Shown here: positions 9,792 through 18,998 of the stretch, one piece after another
Layout of the letters: every line of letters begins with the position of its first letter
Position numbering within the stretch: the first letter of the stretch is position 1
Assembly (NCBI RefSeq): GCF_003675385.1
Contig: NZ_RCWZ01000003.1
Span: forward strand, 806,001 to 870,000
DNA: 64,000 nucleotides
Reading direction: 5' to 3'
From: Mucilaginibacter kameinonensis
GTDB taxonomy: Bacteria > Bacteroidota > Bacteroidia > Sphingobacteriales > Sphingobacteriaceae
Notes under the pieces: generated by a model
Databases searched by the model: none
What the model was told of the DNA's origin: nothing
The model's input: only the letters and a program-made list of their open reading frames with translations
Translations under genes and position numbers: made by a program

Positions 9792-11774
9792 CTAATTATA
9801 AAGCGGGGTACTGTTAAGCTCGATGCAATAATCTGTAATCCAGGGACCCGCCACATCTACATAAAGGATATTAGGTTTATTAGCTTTATTAATCGTTCCG
9901 CTATCTATCCACCCATTAAGTTTGGCGGGCAAGTATTTATTGCCTGACTGGGCAAGATCAATGATACTCTGATTCCTTTTAACAACGTTGGTCAATAGCA
10001 TTATGCCGTTTACAACCGGATTTACCTTTTCATCCTCAAAATCATTGCAGACCAGGGCTGCCTCATCGCTGCTCTGCGTTAGCTGCCAGTCCAGCCGTAC
10101 CAGGTCGTTTTTATGAATGCCGTCCTTCATCGATGCAAAAAACAACTCTTCCCTTGCAAGCAACTTATCAATTTGGTTCGTGGCTGCATAAGCACGTCGG
10201 AAATTCAGAAAGGTTTTAGACCTATCGGCCATTGAGTTCGAATCGATCATCTTTTCGCGATTGGCATATTGTTCGAAAGTAATGATCACTTTACCGGCCA
10301 GCTCGTTCAATTTAATATCACCTATATTTTTTCCCTGATTATTATAGATCTTATCCTTTCCAAGAACGCTCAAAATGGTATCAGCCACATGATCAGCAGA
10401 TGCTTCCCTGGTGCAAAAATGGCTGAAAGTTATTATGATAAACTCCTTTTTATGCATGTTGAGGAACGATTTAACGGAATCAAGAATATCTTTAAACTGT
10501 TCGCCGTATCCTCCTCCCATGGCCTCGGCCATACAGTCGGACGAGCTATGCTTAGCGTATATGGCATTTTTATATGCCCCTACCCTCAAATCAAATATCC
10601 GGATACCCGCGTTAAGCTGCTTCCCTATATTTAACTTTTGAGTAAGCGTATTGCATGGATTGATGGAACCGGCGTGAATACCACCAGTGCCATTCAATGC
10701 CGACATGCCGGCATCGTGCGCTCCTGGAATAACAATATCCTTTAAAGTCAGGTTGCCCTTTGCCGGAAACAGGGTATCTTCCATCCAGTTGGCTGGGTTG
10801 TAGCTGGTAAAATAACTGAGATAAAGTTTTTGATCCTCTCCAACAAAAGCCATGATAAACTTTTTGCTATCAACATTACATATTGATACCGGGTATGGGG
10901 TTTTAAAATAATCGGGGAGTTTAAAGCCGTTTACCGGCCTGTTCTGTTCATGTTCAGACGCGTAATAAATGAAATTGTCTTTTTTATAGCCCTTCCACAT
11001 GTAAAACAAACGTGTGGTATTAAAGGCATGGTAAACTGCCGGGGCCACCTTGGTTTTTGATTTTTCTACGGCGGTTCTATCAGTCCAGGTTTTATTTGCC
11101 GGATTATAATCGGTGTAAAACATGCCATCATCATTGGTATAACAAATGCGGGCACGATTGTCGGACAGCGTTACAATAAACGGATAATCAAGACTTCGCT
11201 TACCCGAAATGGTTTCCAAAACAGCCGGCTTAAACACCCCGTTTTCGTCTTGGTCAAGCAAGGCAACTACCATGTCATTTTTATTATCGGCATGCGACGC
11301 GATCATCACTTTCCCACCAATCACCGTAGCTGTAATTCCCAGCTTTAATTTTGGCGCACCTCCAAAGCTTACCGTGTTGACGGCTTGCGTATTGAAAGTG
11401 CTATCACTGTTATTGATAAGATACTTTAAGGAGCCGTCGGTACCAATCCATAAAGCGTAAATATGCTTATCCGTTGTTCTGAGTACCGGAGCAAAAGCAC
11501 TAACCTCTGATCCGGCAGTTGCATCGTGCTGAGAAAACCTGGTATCATATTGTTTGCCCAGGTAACAAACATGGATAATGCCGGTAGCACCGGCCTCTTT
11601 CCAGGTAACAAAGTATCGCCCTTTAAAATTGGTAATATCAACCGCTTTGTCGGTACTTGCTGCAGGCAAAAAGTTTACGGGAACGCTAAGACTTAAATTC
11701 TGAGCGTTGACCGAACCCAAACCCACAAGGATCAGCATGAACAGGCATAAAAGTGCATTTAGGAAAAGTTTCAT
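9792..11774 (-). CDS. Secreted protein with beta-propeller-like N-half and PI-PLC X domain
   Basis: 660 residues from the ATG at 11774, chosen because it begins a good signal peptide (MKLFLNALLCLFMLILVGLG, cleaved near VNAQ). Residues about 30-320 show repeated short strands with WKEAG, WIGTDG and SYFTSY motifs, as in sialidase-like or lectin beta-propellers. Residues about 340-660 are a phosphatidylinositol-specific phospholipase C X-like domain with VIPGAHDAG (His353) and AKHSSSD (His409), matching the two catalytic histidines. Bacterial members cleave phosphatidylinositol or GPI-like lipids without calcium. The fusion suggests a secreted enzyme that first binds a surface ligand. It is divergent from the next gene. 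Confidence 0.8.
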   Translation of the reverse strand: MKLFLNALLCLFMLILVGLGSVNAQNLSLSVPVNFLPAASTDKAVDITNFKGRYFVTWKEAGATGIIHVCYLGKQYDTRFSQHDATAGSEVSAFAPVLRTTDKHIYALWIGTDGSLKYLINNSDSTFNTQAVNTVSFGGAPKLKLGITATVIGGKVMIASHADNKNDMVVALLDQDENGVFKPAVLETISGKRSLDYPFIVTLSDNRARICYTNDDGMFYTDYNPANKTWTDRTAVEKSKTKVAPAVYHAFNTTRLFYMWKGYKKDNFIYYASEHEQNRPVNGFKLPDYFKTPYPVSICNVDSKKFIMAFVGEDQKLYLSYFTSYNPANWMEDTLFPAKGNLTLKDIVIPGAHDAGMSALNGTGGIHAGSINPCNTLTQKLNIGKQLNAGIRIFDLRVGAYKNAIYAKHSSSDCMAEAMGGGYGEQFKDILDSVKSFLNMHKKEFIIITFSHFCTREASADHVADTILSVLGKDKIYNNQGKNIGDIKLNELAGKVIITFEQYANREKMIDSNSMADRSKTFLNFRRAYAATNQIDKLLAREELFFASMKDGIHKNDLVRLDWQLTQSSDEAALVCNDFEDEKVNPVVNGIMLLTNVVKRNQSIIDLAQSGNKYLPAKLNGWIDSGTINKANKPNILYVDVAGPWITDYCIELNSTPLYN

Positions 11775-11887
11775 AAAGCATAGGTTCAAGTTAAATACGA
11801 ACAGGATTTTCATCTAAAATGAAAATTTATATACTGACTATTAACAATTTGAGTGAATTTATAATATTTTTATATAAAAACGAACCT

Positions 11888-13330
11888 ATGACAAAAATCC
11901 TTACCACTTTTCTGTGCGTTTTCCTGTTTATTGAAGCCGTTAAAGCACAGGACGCTAACTATTGGTCTTCAAGTTATAATCCCGGTGGCTTTTTAACTCC
12001 CGGCGCGGTGATAGCCTTTAACCGCGATAGCGGGGTAATGTTCCTGAACCCGGCACTGTTAGCTTACAGTACAAAAAGCACAGCCTCCATTAATGCTTCT
12101 ATTTACCAATATGGGCGCATCAACATAAAAAACGGCGCAGGCACCGGACTCGATCTTAAATCGACATCAACCAATATTATCCCTCAAATGATATCTGCAA
12201 CCGTGTCATTAAAAGGGAATCATCCCTTTACCATCGGATACGCGCTTACCCACAACCCGGTAATGACCTACCGGGTTAATCAACAGCGCGACGCAACTCT
12301 GAATGTACTTGACGACTCCTACAGCCCCGGCAATGAATATTTTTTAGGCCAATACAAAAATGTAAATACTATCAATGAAACCTCCGGAATTATAAGCGGC
12401 GGTTTTAAAGCGTCGGACCATTTTGCAATGGGACTTACTATTGAAGGACAGATCAGGAAGCAGGATTTTGATTACAACACAAGCGCAAGGGCTTTATATA
12501 ACGTGGGTGATTTTGCGCTTCCAAAATTTTCAAATGTGCAGGAATCATATACCGCAGGCTATTATAACGTTGGCATCAGGTTTAAAGCTGGATTGGCTTA
12601 TGATAATGAAAGGCACCATTTGGGCTTAACCATATCATCGCCGTTGCTCCATGTGGCTGGCAGCGGAAACATATTAAGCGACGACCAAACCAGCGATTTA
12701 ATAATGCCTAAGGAAGCAGACACCGTAAATTTGCTTGCAAACTCCAGGCAGCGAAGCCTTAAGGTTAATTATAAACTACCGTTTAGTGTAGCCTTGGGCT
12801 ATGCCATTGATTACAAAGGCGGTCAGTTTTATGTAGCTGCCGAGTATTTTGCCAACGTTGGCGAATACAATATCATAACCCCAAAAAATCAAAGCTTTAT
12901 AAAAGGGGCTGATGGTGGCGACGATCTTCTTACGCCGGAGTTTTTAAAGTTCAAGGATGCCCGTAAATCGGTAACCAACTTCGGGATAGGTGCAAGTTAT
13001 TTGTTAAAACCCGATTTAATGGGTTATTTATCCTTTCATACCGATTTTAACAATATAAGCAAAGCCCTTTACAGCATAGATGATTCAGGTTACAGATCAA
13101 ATACCGGCAATTATAATATTTACCATTGCCAGGTGGGCACCAATGTTAAAAAACGCAAGTTTAACCTGCGTACAGGCCTCCTGTTATCATACGGCACAAC
13201 CAGTAAATATTTGCAAAACGTAAATTTCGATAATCCCAATGAAGCAAATTATTTAGGAGGTTATACCGGATATACCAAAGCATCTCAATTTTCGGTAGGC
13301 TTGATGCTGTCGTATATTCACAACCTGTAA
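11888..13330 (+). CDS. Outer-membrane beta-barrel protein, FadL-like in layout, function unknown
   Basis: 480 residues from the ATG at 11888, which gives a proper signal peptide (MTKILTTFLCVFLFIEAVKAQ); the upstream ATG at 11819 would add an unlikely hydrophobic leader. The mature protein starts NYWSSSYNPGGFLTPGA and has alternating hydrophobic strands throughout, ending GLMLSYIHNL, as expected of a barrel. Asn-Pro-Ala-Leu near the N-terminus (FLNPALLAYST) recalls FadL/PorV-type barrels. The family is common in Bacteroidota but unassigned. It is divergent from the PI-PLC-like gene and convergent with the TMEM175 gene, 9 bases away. Confidence 0.7.
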   Translation: MTKILTTFLCVFLFIEAVKAQDANYWSSSYNPGGFLTPGAVIAFNRDSGVMFLNPALLAYSTKSTASINASIYQYGRINIKNGAGTGLDLKSTSTNIIPQMISATVSLKGNHPFTIGYALTHNPVMTYRVNQQRDATLNVLDDSYSPGNEYFLGQYKNVNTINETSGIISGGFKASDHFAMGLTIEGQIRKQDFDYNTSARALYNVGDFALPKFSNVQESYTAGYYNVGIRFKAGLAYDNERHHLGLTISSPLLHVAGSGNILSDDQTSDLIMPKEADTVNLLANSRQRSLKVNYKLPFSVALGYAIDYKGGQFYVAAEYFANVGEYNIITPKNQSFIKGADGGDDLLTPEFLKFKDARKSVTNFGIGASYLLKPDLMGYLSFHTDFNNISKALYSIDDSGYRSNTGNYNIYHCQVGTNVKKRKFNLRTGLLLSYGTTSKYLQNVNFDNPNEANYLGGYTGYTKASQFSVGLMLSYIHNL

Positions 13331-13339
13331 ATTATCCTG

Positions 13340-13918
13340 CTACTCGAGGAGGCGTTCGAAACGCTTATCGGGTATAAACCAGGTTCCGGCTACTACCACG
13401 TAGATCACCACGCTAATGGTGGGATTTACCCAGGTACATAAAATTGCAACCGCGTATAATAAAACAGAAACCTTCCCCTTAAAATCATTGCCAAAGGCTT
13501 GTGCTATGAGTGAGTCTTCGCCATGATGCTTGATGAGGGTGAGCGCTAAAATCCGGTAGGCTATCCCATTCATGATCAATACCACACCATAAAAAAACAC
13601 AGGCCATTGGGTTAGGTGGTTCTCCCCCATCCAGGCGGTTACAAAGGGGATTAATGATAACCAGAACAGCAGGTGCAAATTAGCCCATAATATTTTCCCG
13701 TTTACCGAGCGCACGGCCTGCATGGTATGGTGATGGTTGTTCCAGTAAATGCCTACATAAACAAAGCTAAGCAGATAGCTTAAAAAAATGGGGATTAATG
13801 GTTTTAAAGCCGCTAAGCTCTCATCGTGCGGAACTTTCAGCTCTAAAACCATGATAGTAATAATGATGGCTATTACGCCATCACTAAATGCTTCTAATCT
13901 GCCTTTGCCTAATGCCAT
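13340..13918 (-). CDS. TMEM175-family (DUF1211) potassium channel-like membrane protein
   Basis: 192 residues with six predicted membrane helices. The N-terminus carries the family hallmark RLEAFSDGVIAI in helix 1, whose FSDG segment is conserved in TMEM175 potassium channels. Bacterial members have a single six-helix unit and assemble as tetramers. Nothing in the neighbourhood suggests a specialised role. Confidence 0.88.
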   Translation of the reverse strand: MALGKGRLEAFSDGVIAIIITIMVLELKVPHDESLAALKPLIPIFLSYLLSFVYVGIYWNNHHHTMQAVRSVNGKILWANLHLLFWLSLIPFVTAWMGENHLTQWPVFFYGVVLIMNGIAYRILALTLIKHHGEDSLIAQAFGNDFKGKVSVLLYAVAILCTWVNPTISVVIYVVVAGTWFIPDKRFERLLE

Positions 13919-13933
13919 GTGCTAAATATAGCA

Positions 13934-15142
13934 CTATTTGGCAAAAGCCTTATAACGCTGCATAGCTTCAACAAAGTAATAGTCGGCGTAGGTTAATGGC
14001 ACATCAACCTCGGTACCTGCCGGGAAATGGCCAACGCTATGTTTCAGGATAAAACCACCATTGGTATTCAAATCGGCTTTGTATGCCGGTGCAGATAAGT
14101 TTTTGATAATGGTTTGAGCAGTATTAAAATATTCCTGACCATCTTTTTTGTCAACGTAGCGGTAAAGTTCCAATAATGCGGAAGCCATAACCGAAGCAGC
14201 AGAAGCATCACGCAAGGCATTAGGAATATTTGGGGCGTTATAATCCCAGTAAGGGATTTTATCGGCAGGCAGGTTTGGATTGGTCAGGATAAAATGAGCA
14301 ATATTTTTTGCCTCCTCAAGGTATTTTTTGTCCTTGGTTTCGCGGTACATAACAGTGTAGCCATATAAGCCCCATGACTGTCCCCTTGCCCATGCCGATT
14401 CATTGGCAAAGCCTTGCGCCGTTTTCTTTTCTTTTACTGCACCGGTTTGTTCATCGTAATTAATTACGTGATAGGAACTAAAATCGGGGCGGAAGTGATT
14501 TTTCATAGTGGTATTGGCGTGGGTTACCGCTATTTTATAAAAGCTGGAATCGCCGGTTGCTTTTGTTGCGTAAAACAACAGCTCCAGGTTCATCATGTTA
14601 TCAATGATCACCAAAAAATCGTTAGCCTTTGAATTCCATGAGCGGATACAGCCCACTGTTGGGTTAAACCTTGTTGAAAGCGATTTGGCGCTGTTAATCA
14701 AAATCTCTTTGTATTCGGGTTTGGGCTCAAGATGATTTGCCGTGCCGAAACTGCAATACATCATGAAGCCAAGATCATGCGTACCTTTATTGTACTGTTC
14801 TTTTTCAAGGCCTTTCAGATTATTATTGGCCTCGGTTAAAAGTGCGGCATCTTTAGTTTGCTGATAAATCTGCAATAACGTACCTGAATAAAAACCGCTG
14901 CACCACCAGCTGCTATTGCTTGTTTCAAACTTATCGGTAGTGGGATGATAAGTTTTCGGGAACAGCTCCGGACCAAATTGTTTAGCCATGTACTTGTATT
15001 GTACATCTGCGTCGGCAAAGTTTTTTTTGATGGTTGCCAACACATCCTTTTGGGGTTTAAAACTATTTTGAGAAAAGGACGGAAGGCTCAGCGCTAATAA
15101 GCAAGCGGCAAGTGTCGATTTGTACAGGTGCTTAAATTTCAT
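13934..15142 (-). CDS. Glycoside hydrolase family 88-type unsaturated glucuronyl hydrolase
   Basis: 402 residues with a signal peptide (MKFKHLYKSTLAACLLALSL, cleaved near PSFSQ). The (alpha/alpha)6 barrel shows WWCSGFYSGTLL, IIDNMMNLELLFYA with a candidate catalytic Asp, and WARGQSWGLYGYTVMYRETK, all typical of GH88. These enzymes hydrate and split unsaturated glucuronyl residues left by polysaccharide lyases, in the periplasm here given the signal. No lyase lies nearby, so the enzyme probably serves a pathway encoded elsewhere. Two perfect palindromes lie in its upstream region. Confidence 0.9.
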   Translation of the reverse strand: MKFKHLYKSTLAACLLALSLPSFSQNSFKPQKDVLATIKKNFADADVQYKYMAKQFGPELFPKTYHPTTDKFETSNSSWWCSGFYSGTLLQIYQQTKDAALLTEANNNLKGLEKEQYNKGTHDLGFMMYCSFGTANHLEPKPEYKEILINSAKSLSTRFNPTVGCIRSWNSKANDFLVIIDNMMNLELLFYATKATGDSSFYKIAVTHANTTMKNHFRPDFSSYHVINYDEQTGAVKEKKTAQGFANESAWARGQSWGLYGYTVMYRETKDKKYLEEAKNIAHFILTNPNLPADKIPYWDYNAPNIPNALRDASAASVMASALLELYRYVDKKDGQEYFNTAQTIIKNLSAPAYKADLNTNGGFILKHSVGHFPAGTEVDVPLTYADYYFVEAMQRYKAFAK

Positions 15143-15250
15143 AGACTATAACTGGTTAATGTGCATATGCAGGGCACAATTCAGTTATAAAAGTGCAGAT
15201 TTTACACGCACAAAAACAAGCAACATACGGGCATTTGGTCATATTTTTCT

Positions 15251-15266
15251 ACTACATCGATGTAGT
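15251..15266. promoter_or_regulatory. 16-bp perfect palindrome upstream of the GH88 gene, operator candidate
   Basis: ACTACATCGATGTAGT is fully self-complementary, 109 bases upstream of the GH88 start. Its length and symmetry suit a dimeric regulator of the LacI or GntR kind, but no regulator gene is adjacent. Confidence 0.35.
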
Positions 15267-15288
15267 GAGCTGAATTTTAGAGCCGGAA

Positions 15289-15318
15289 AGCCTTACGAAG
15301 TAATTACTTCGTAAGGCT
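15289..15318. repeat. 30-bp perfect palindrome (hairpin, possible bidirectional terminator)
   Basis: The half site AGCCTTACGAAGTAA is followed at once by its exact reverse complement. It lies between the 3' end of the 15412-16353 gene and the 5' region of the GH88 gene, so it could end the upstream transcript. No T tract follows on the minus strand. Confidence 0.45.
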
Positions 15319-15411
15319 GATCAATGATATCTTTGGTAAATAAAAATGCGTTTTGCCCGAAAAAAGGAAAGGCTATGAATTATACAGCCACAACCAGAAG
15401 CTAAAGTGCTC

Positions 15412-16353
15412 TTATTTCTGAGGTGCGGCAGAATGAATCTTGTTCATGCGTTTGGTAAAGGATTCCAATTGACTTTTAAGCTGTTTTATTTGCTGCGTAT
15501 TTTCCTGATTAATCAAATCTTGCTGTTTTTCTTTTTTGTCCTTTTCAATTAAGTACAGGGTCAGTTCTTCCACTTTTTTTAGCAGAAGCTTATTCATCTC
15601 CCCCAGGTCAATACCTTCTTTGGCCACCTCATCTGCTGACGGCACGTCCGGAAGATGCTTGTTTTGATCAATGTAAGTTTTCACTTCTGTTAGTGATGGC
15701 AATTGGTACGCTTTTTCAAAAACATAGTCTGACCATCCGCTTTGCATTTGAACCGTTACAGCTTCTGCAATAGCCTTCCCCCCAACAGCCAGAGCATATG
15801 TAGCCGCCTTAGCATTGTTGGTAACATTAATAGCAAGGCGTCCTGTTAACTCATTGGTGTAAGTTGGTTGCTGAACCTGCATTGTACCTGCAGTAGTAAT
15901 GACTTGCGGATCGCCTAATGTTAGCGTAGGTCCATTACCGGTTACATAACGCAAAAATACGCGAACCTGCTTCCATGGGTTTGGACAATTGGCTACCAGT
16001 ATTGCCTGATTAGCTGATATGGATTTCAACTCAAGTGTAACATTAGGAGTAACAACATCCTGTTGTATCCCAAAAGTTGAGTTAGTAAAATTTACATATA
16101 ATTTAAAATTTGCCACTAAAGGTTGTGTATATCCCCAATTACTGTTACAATCAACAATTTGGCCTACTATTGAAATACCGGTATAAAGAGCAACAGCGCT
16201 TGTGTTTAATGTAGCAACAATTCGCTCGCCCGTTATATCTGTTCCGCTTTGATTCCATTCATATAATGTTGTTTGGGTTTGATTCGTTTGAGCATAGGTA
16301 AAGGTTATTACTGTCAAAAAAAGACAAATAAACGTTAAACAGGTTTTTTTCAT
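15412..16353 (-). CDS. Secreted hypothetical protein with a Bacteroidota tail motif and coiled coil
   Basis: 313 residues. A signal peptide (MKKTCLTFICLFLTVITFTY) is followed by beta-rich sequence (about 25-205) with no fold I recognise. Then comes the segment VFEKAYQLPSLTEVKTYI and HLPDVPSADEVAKEG at about 215-250. That segment is widespread near the C-terminus of Bacteroidota surface proteins, where it adjoins peptidase-S74-like or tail-fibre-like regions. The last 60 residues are a Lys/Glu/Gln-rich coiled coil. I infer an exported, probably oligomeric surface protein of unknown role. Confidence 0.65.
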   Translation of the reverse strand: MKKTCLTFICLFLTVITFTYAQTNQTQTTLYEWNQSGTDITGERIVATLNTSAVALYTGISIVGQIVDCNSNWGYTQPLVANFKLYVNFTNSTFGIQQDVVTPNVTLELKSISANQAILVANCPNPWKQVRVFLRYVTGNGPTLTLGDPQVITTAGTMQVQQPTYTNELTGRLAINVTNNAKAATYALAVGGKAIAEAVTVQMQSGWSDYVFEKAYQLPSLTEVKTYIDQNKHLPDVPSADEVAKEGIDLGEMNKLLLKKVEELTLYLIEKDKKEKQQDLINQENTQQIKQLKSQLESFTKRMNKIHSAAPQK

Positions 16354-16704
16354 GAATAAGGGTGGGATTGATAGTAAAAAAACGAAGAAGATTTTCTTTT
16401 ATATGTATATTGTGGTGAACACAACACATTGACGCTCAGAGATACAAAATGGAATGTAAAAACTTTACAGGTCATCACACGGATAAGGTAATTTTAAGCG
16501 GGACTAATATATACCTATTTATGCTAATAACCTATCTCTCGATAAAAATATCAGGCAAATAAAAAACGGATAAACTTATTCATAGGGTGTTAATATTATG
16601 GTTTGACCTCATCCTGAAATCATTTAAATGGTATATTTTTTAAATTAATGATTTGCGGAATAAAGGTCAAACACATAAACTCTATAAATGCGGCCTACAA
16701 AATC
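16354..16704. other. AT-rich intergenic stretch without a gene
   Basis: 351 bases between the 5' end of the 15412-16353 gene and the 3' end of the alpha/beta hydrolase gene. It should hold the promoter of the former on the minus strand, but I could not find a convincing TAnnTTTG element. A short inverted repeat (TTGTG-GTGAA-CACAA) lies near 16410-16425. No open frame looks coding. Confidence 0.6.
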
Positions 16705-17541
16705 CTACTTCATTATAAACCCCGTCACCATGGTTTCCATCAAAGCCGGTTGCCGGTAAAAAATGATATGGTCAGAATTTGGGATAATAGCCAGCTGTGC
16801 TGTTGGCAGCAGTTTATAAATGCTTACAAAACTTTCAATAGGGTTATATCTGTCGCGGTCGCCCGCAGCAACCAAAACAGGGCATTTAATGCTTTTGATT
16901 TGTTCGGGAGTAACGGTGGTTTGATTGATCCAGGCATGCTTGAGCAGTTCAACAAAATCGCCCCAGCGTTCAGGTTCGGGCATTAGCTTTTTTCTTTCAC
17001 GTACAAACTCCGGCATATCACGTTCGAGCGAAGCACCCGATAGGCGCTTTAATTCATCCATTTCGCCGGGACGGTAGCTTGCCGATGAAATGTTTCCTCC
17101 TGCAAATACCAGCTTCCTCACTAAATCGGGATGACGAAGGGTTAAGTCAAGGGCTATCACTGCCCCGTCACTGAAACCAATGAGTGTGATGCAGTATTTA
17201 GTAACCTGGCTGATCACTGTATAAGCATCATCCGACATCAGTTGATAAGTATAAGGCTGATGCCCGATCTCTGATTTGGTATGCCCGCGCGTAGCAATAG
17301 CTATCACCATAAAGTTTTTGCTTAATACAGGGATCAGGTTTTCATATTCGGAGATCTCACCGTAAAGCCCACCGTGCAGCAGCACCAGCGGCTTGCCCGT
17401 TCCATAAGTTTCGTAATAGATACGGGTACCATCTTTAACTTTCACATAGTTACCTGCAGTCGGGTTATTGCCATAAGGAATGGTTTGCGCTTCAACTATC
17501 GTCGGAATAAAAAACAACAGTATCAATAAGATCTTCTTCAT
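16705..17541 (-). CDS. Secreted alpha/beta-fold hydrolase
   Basis: 278 residues from the ATG at 17541, which begins a signal peptide (MKKILLILLFFIPTIVEAQT) 7 bases after the stop of the preceding gene; a longer frame would overlap that gene by 56 bases. It has an alpha/beta hydrolase fold with the oxyanion region VLLHGGLYGE, the nucleophile elbow GFSDGA and a late PNSDHIIFY carrying the catalytic His. The substrate is unknown. It is the third gene of a minus-strand set behind two lectin-fold secreted proteins, all divergent from a membrane sensor gene. Confidence 0.85.
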   Translation of the reverse strand: MKKILLILLFFIPTIVEAQTIPYGNNPTAGNYVKVKDGTRIYYETYGTGKPLVLLHGGLYGEISEYENLIPVLSKNFMVIAIATRGHTKSEIGHQPYTYQLMSDDAYTVISQVTKYCITLIGFSDGAVIALDLTLRHPDLVRKLVFAGGNISSASYRPGEMDELKRLSGASLERDMPEFVRERKKLMPEPERWGDFVELLKHAWINQTTVTPEQIKSIKCPVLVAAGDRDRYNPIESFVSIYKLLPTAQLAIIPNSDHIIFYRQPALMETMVTGFIMK

Positions 17542-17548
17542 AGCCACA

Positions 17549-18196
17549 TTAATCAAAAGCTTTAACAACAAGATTTTTGTAAGCACCCGACGGACAGTTA
17601 CCATGCCAGTAACCTACAGCGCCACTTTTTAGAGATGGATCAAGCGCGGTATAAACCATAGCAGGCTTTACAGCACCATCAACATAAACCTCCATTTTGC
17701 TACCCTGCACAACTACCTTTACGTGAAACCATTTATTTTGCGGAATTATAGCTTTAGCCTGGTATTTCGTTGCCTCATAATCCCACCAGTTAAATTCGGT
17801 CTTTTTTTCGGGCATATACTGGATAGCATTGATAGTACCCGATGAACCAGGCCTGAAGTAAACCGTTTCATAATGATGTGCATCCCGGATACGAAAAGCC
17901 AAACCCACAAAGCCACCTTTGGGGATAGTGCAGGCTATATCCATTTCAATAACACCGTCTTTAAAATTCAAACCGGGTTTGTAGGCTAAACTGGCCGATT
18001 TGTAGTTCTGAATTTTCCGCTTGATAAGTAAGGCCTTTTGCCCGTCAAATGTGCCCAGCTCATAGTCGAGCGTATCGTTTTTAGGGATGACCCATTGTTT
18101 GGGATTCACAACGGAAAGGTCGTGTATTTGAGACTTTTGCTGTGCCTGTATTTTTACTACGGCAAACAGTACTAACATTAAGATTAACTTTTTCAT
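17549..18196 (-). CDS. Secreted concanavalin A-like (DUF1080-type) protein
   Basis: 215 residues with a signal peptide (MKKLILMLVLFAVVKIQAQ). The mature part has the jelly-roll pattern of ConA-like/3-keto-disaccharide hydrolase-type domains: GVIEMDIACTIPKGGFVGLA, HHYETVYFRPGSSG, WFHVKVVVQGSKMEVYVDG and a C-terminal SGAVGYWHGN. It is a paralogue of the next gene upstream (same layout, with YFRP, WFHV/WFHA and a V-Y-V strand). It probably binds or cleaves glycans in the periplasm or outside. Confidence 0.75.
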   Translation of the reverse strand: MKKLILMLVLFAVVKIQAQQKSQIHDLSVVNPKQWVIPKNDTLDYELGTFDGQKALLIKRKIQNYKSASLAYKPGLNFKDGVIEMDIACTIPKGGFVGLAFRIRDAHHYETVYFRPGSSGTINAIQYMPEKKTEFNWWDYEATKYQAKAIIPQNKWFHVKVVVQGSKMEVYVDGAVKPAMVYTALDPSLKSGAVGYWHGNCPSGAYKNLVVKAFD

Positions 18197-18212
18197 GATG
18201 ATTGGTTTATAA

Positions 18213-18863
18213 TTATTGGGTGATTACAAGGTTGGCAAAATCGCCGGGAAGCCCTGATGACCACAGACCGATAAGTCCTCTTTGGCGGTTATTCAGTTTT
18301 TTTACTTTAAGCGATGGCTGATCAGAATGATTAACGTACACAGTAATATCATCGGCATTAATCACGATGCGCGCGTGAAACCAGGCCGTAGCCTCCGGAA
18401 ATGGGTTCACGGCATTTTCATAAACCAAGGGATGCTCTTTTCGGAGTTTATCCCATGGAAAATCCGGCTCACTGATGTATTGTACCGTATGTTTACGACG
18501 TAAAGTATCCGGGGTCTGAAAATTAAACGGGCGAAAATAGATTACATCATTGGTTGTGGTATCGATACCGTGGAAGGCTATGCCTAAAAAGCTTTGCTGA
18601 AAAACATCCCTCCCGCGTAAATCAACTTCAACAATGCCTGTTTTAAAATCAACGTTCTTAAGCCATAAAATACCATCAGTGGTTATACCTTGTTTGCTGC
18701 CATCGGTAACTTCTGTAACAGTTTGCCGTGGATAAGCTTTTATCAGCTTATTTTCCTTAAGCAGGCGGTTAATATCATAAGTAACTTTTTTCTGCTGGCT
18801 GTAACAAAAACTGCCGCCAAGCGTCATGCTTATTAGGGCAATTAATAAAATCTTGTTGTTCAT
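18213..18863 (-). CDS. Secreted concanavalin A-like protein, paralogue of neighbour
   Basis: 216 residues with a signal peptide (MNNKILLIALISMTLGGSFC, possibly a lipobox-like Cys). The mature jelly-roll part has GIVEVDLRGRDVFQQSFLGI, DVIYFRPFNF, WFHARIVINADDITVYVNHS and RGLIGLWSSGLPGDFANLVI. It is the first gene of the set 18863-16705 and is separated by 135 bases from the divergent membrane sensor gene, whose own periplasmic end looks lectin-like. I infer that the sensor controls this set. Confidence 0.72.
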   Translation of the reverse strand: MNNKILLIALISMTLGGSFCYSQQKKVTYDINRLLKENKLIKAYPRQTVTEVTDGSKQGITTDGILWLKNVDFKTGIVEVDLRGRDVFQQSFLGIAFHGIDTTTNDVIYFRPFNFQTPDTLRRKHTVQYISEPDFPWDKLRKEHPLVYENAVNPFPEATAWFHARIVINADDITVYVNHSDQPSLKVKKLNNRQRGLIGLWSSGLPGDFANLVITQ

Positions 18864-18998
18864 GGGTTTTGGTTTTAACTTTAGTCAAAACTTGCAAATT
18901 GCCTTTACAATAACGCTCAAGCGACATTTCAAGTTAAGTTCAAGTTTGTTCAAAGCATTTTAAGGATCTTTTAAAACCACATTATTACCTGTAGATCA

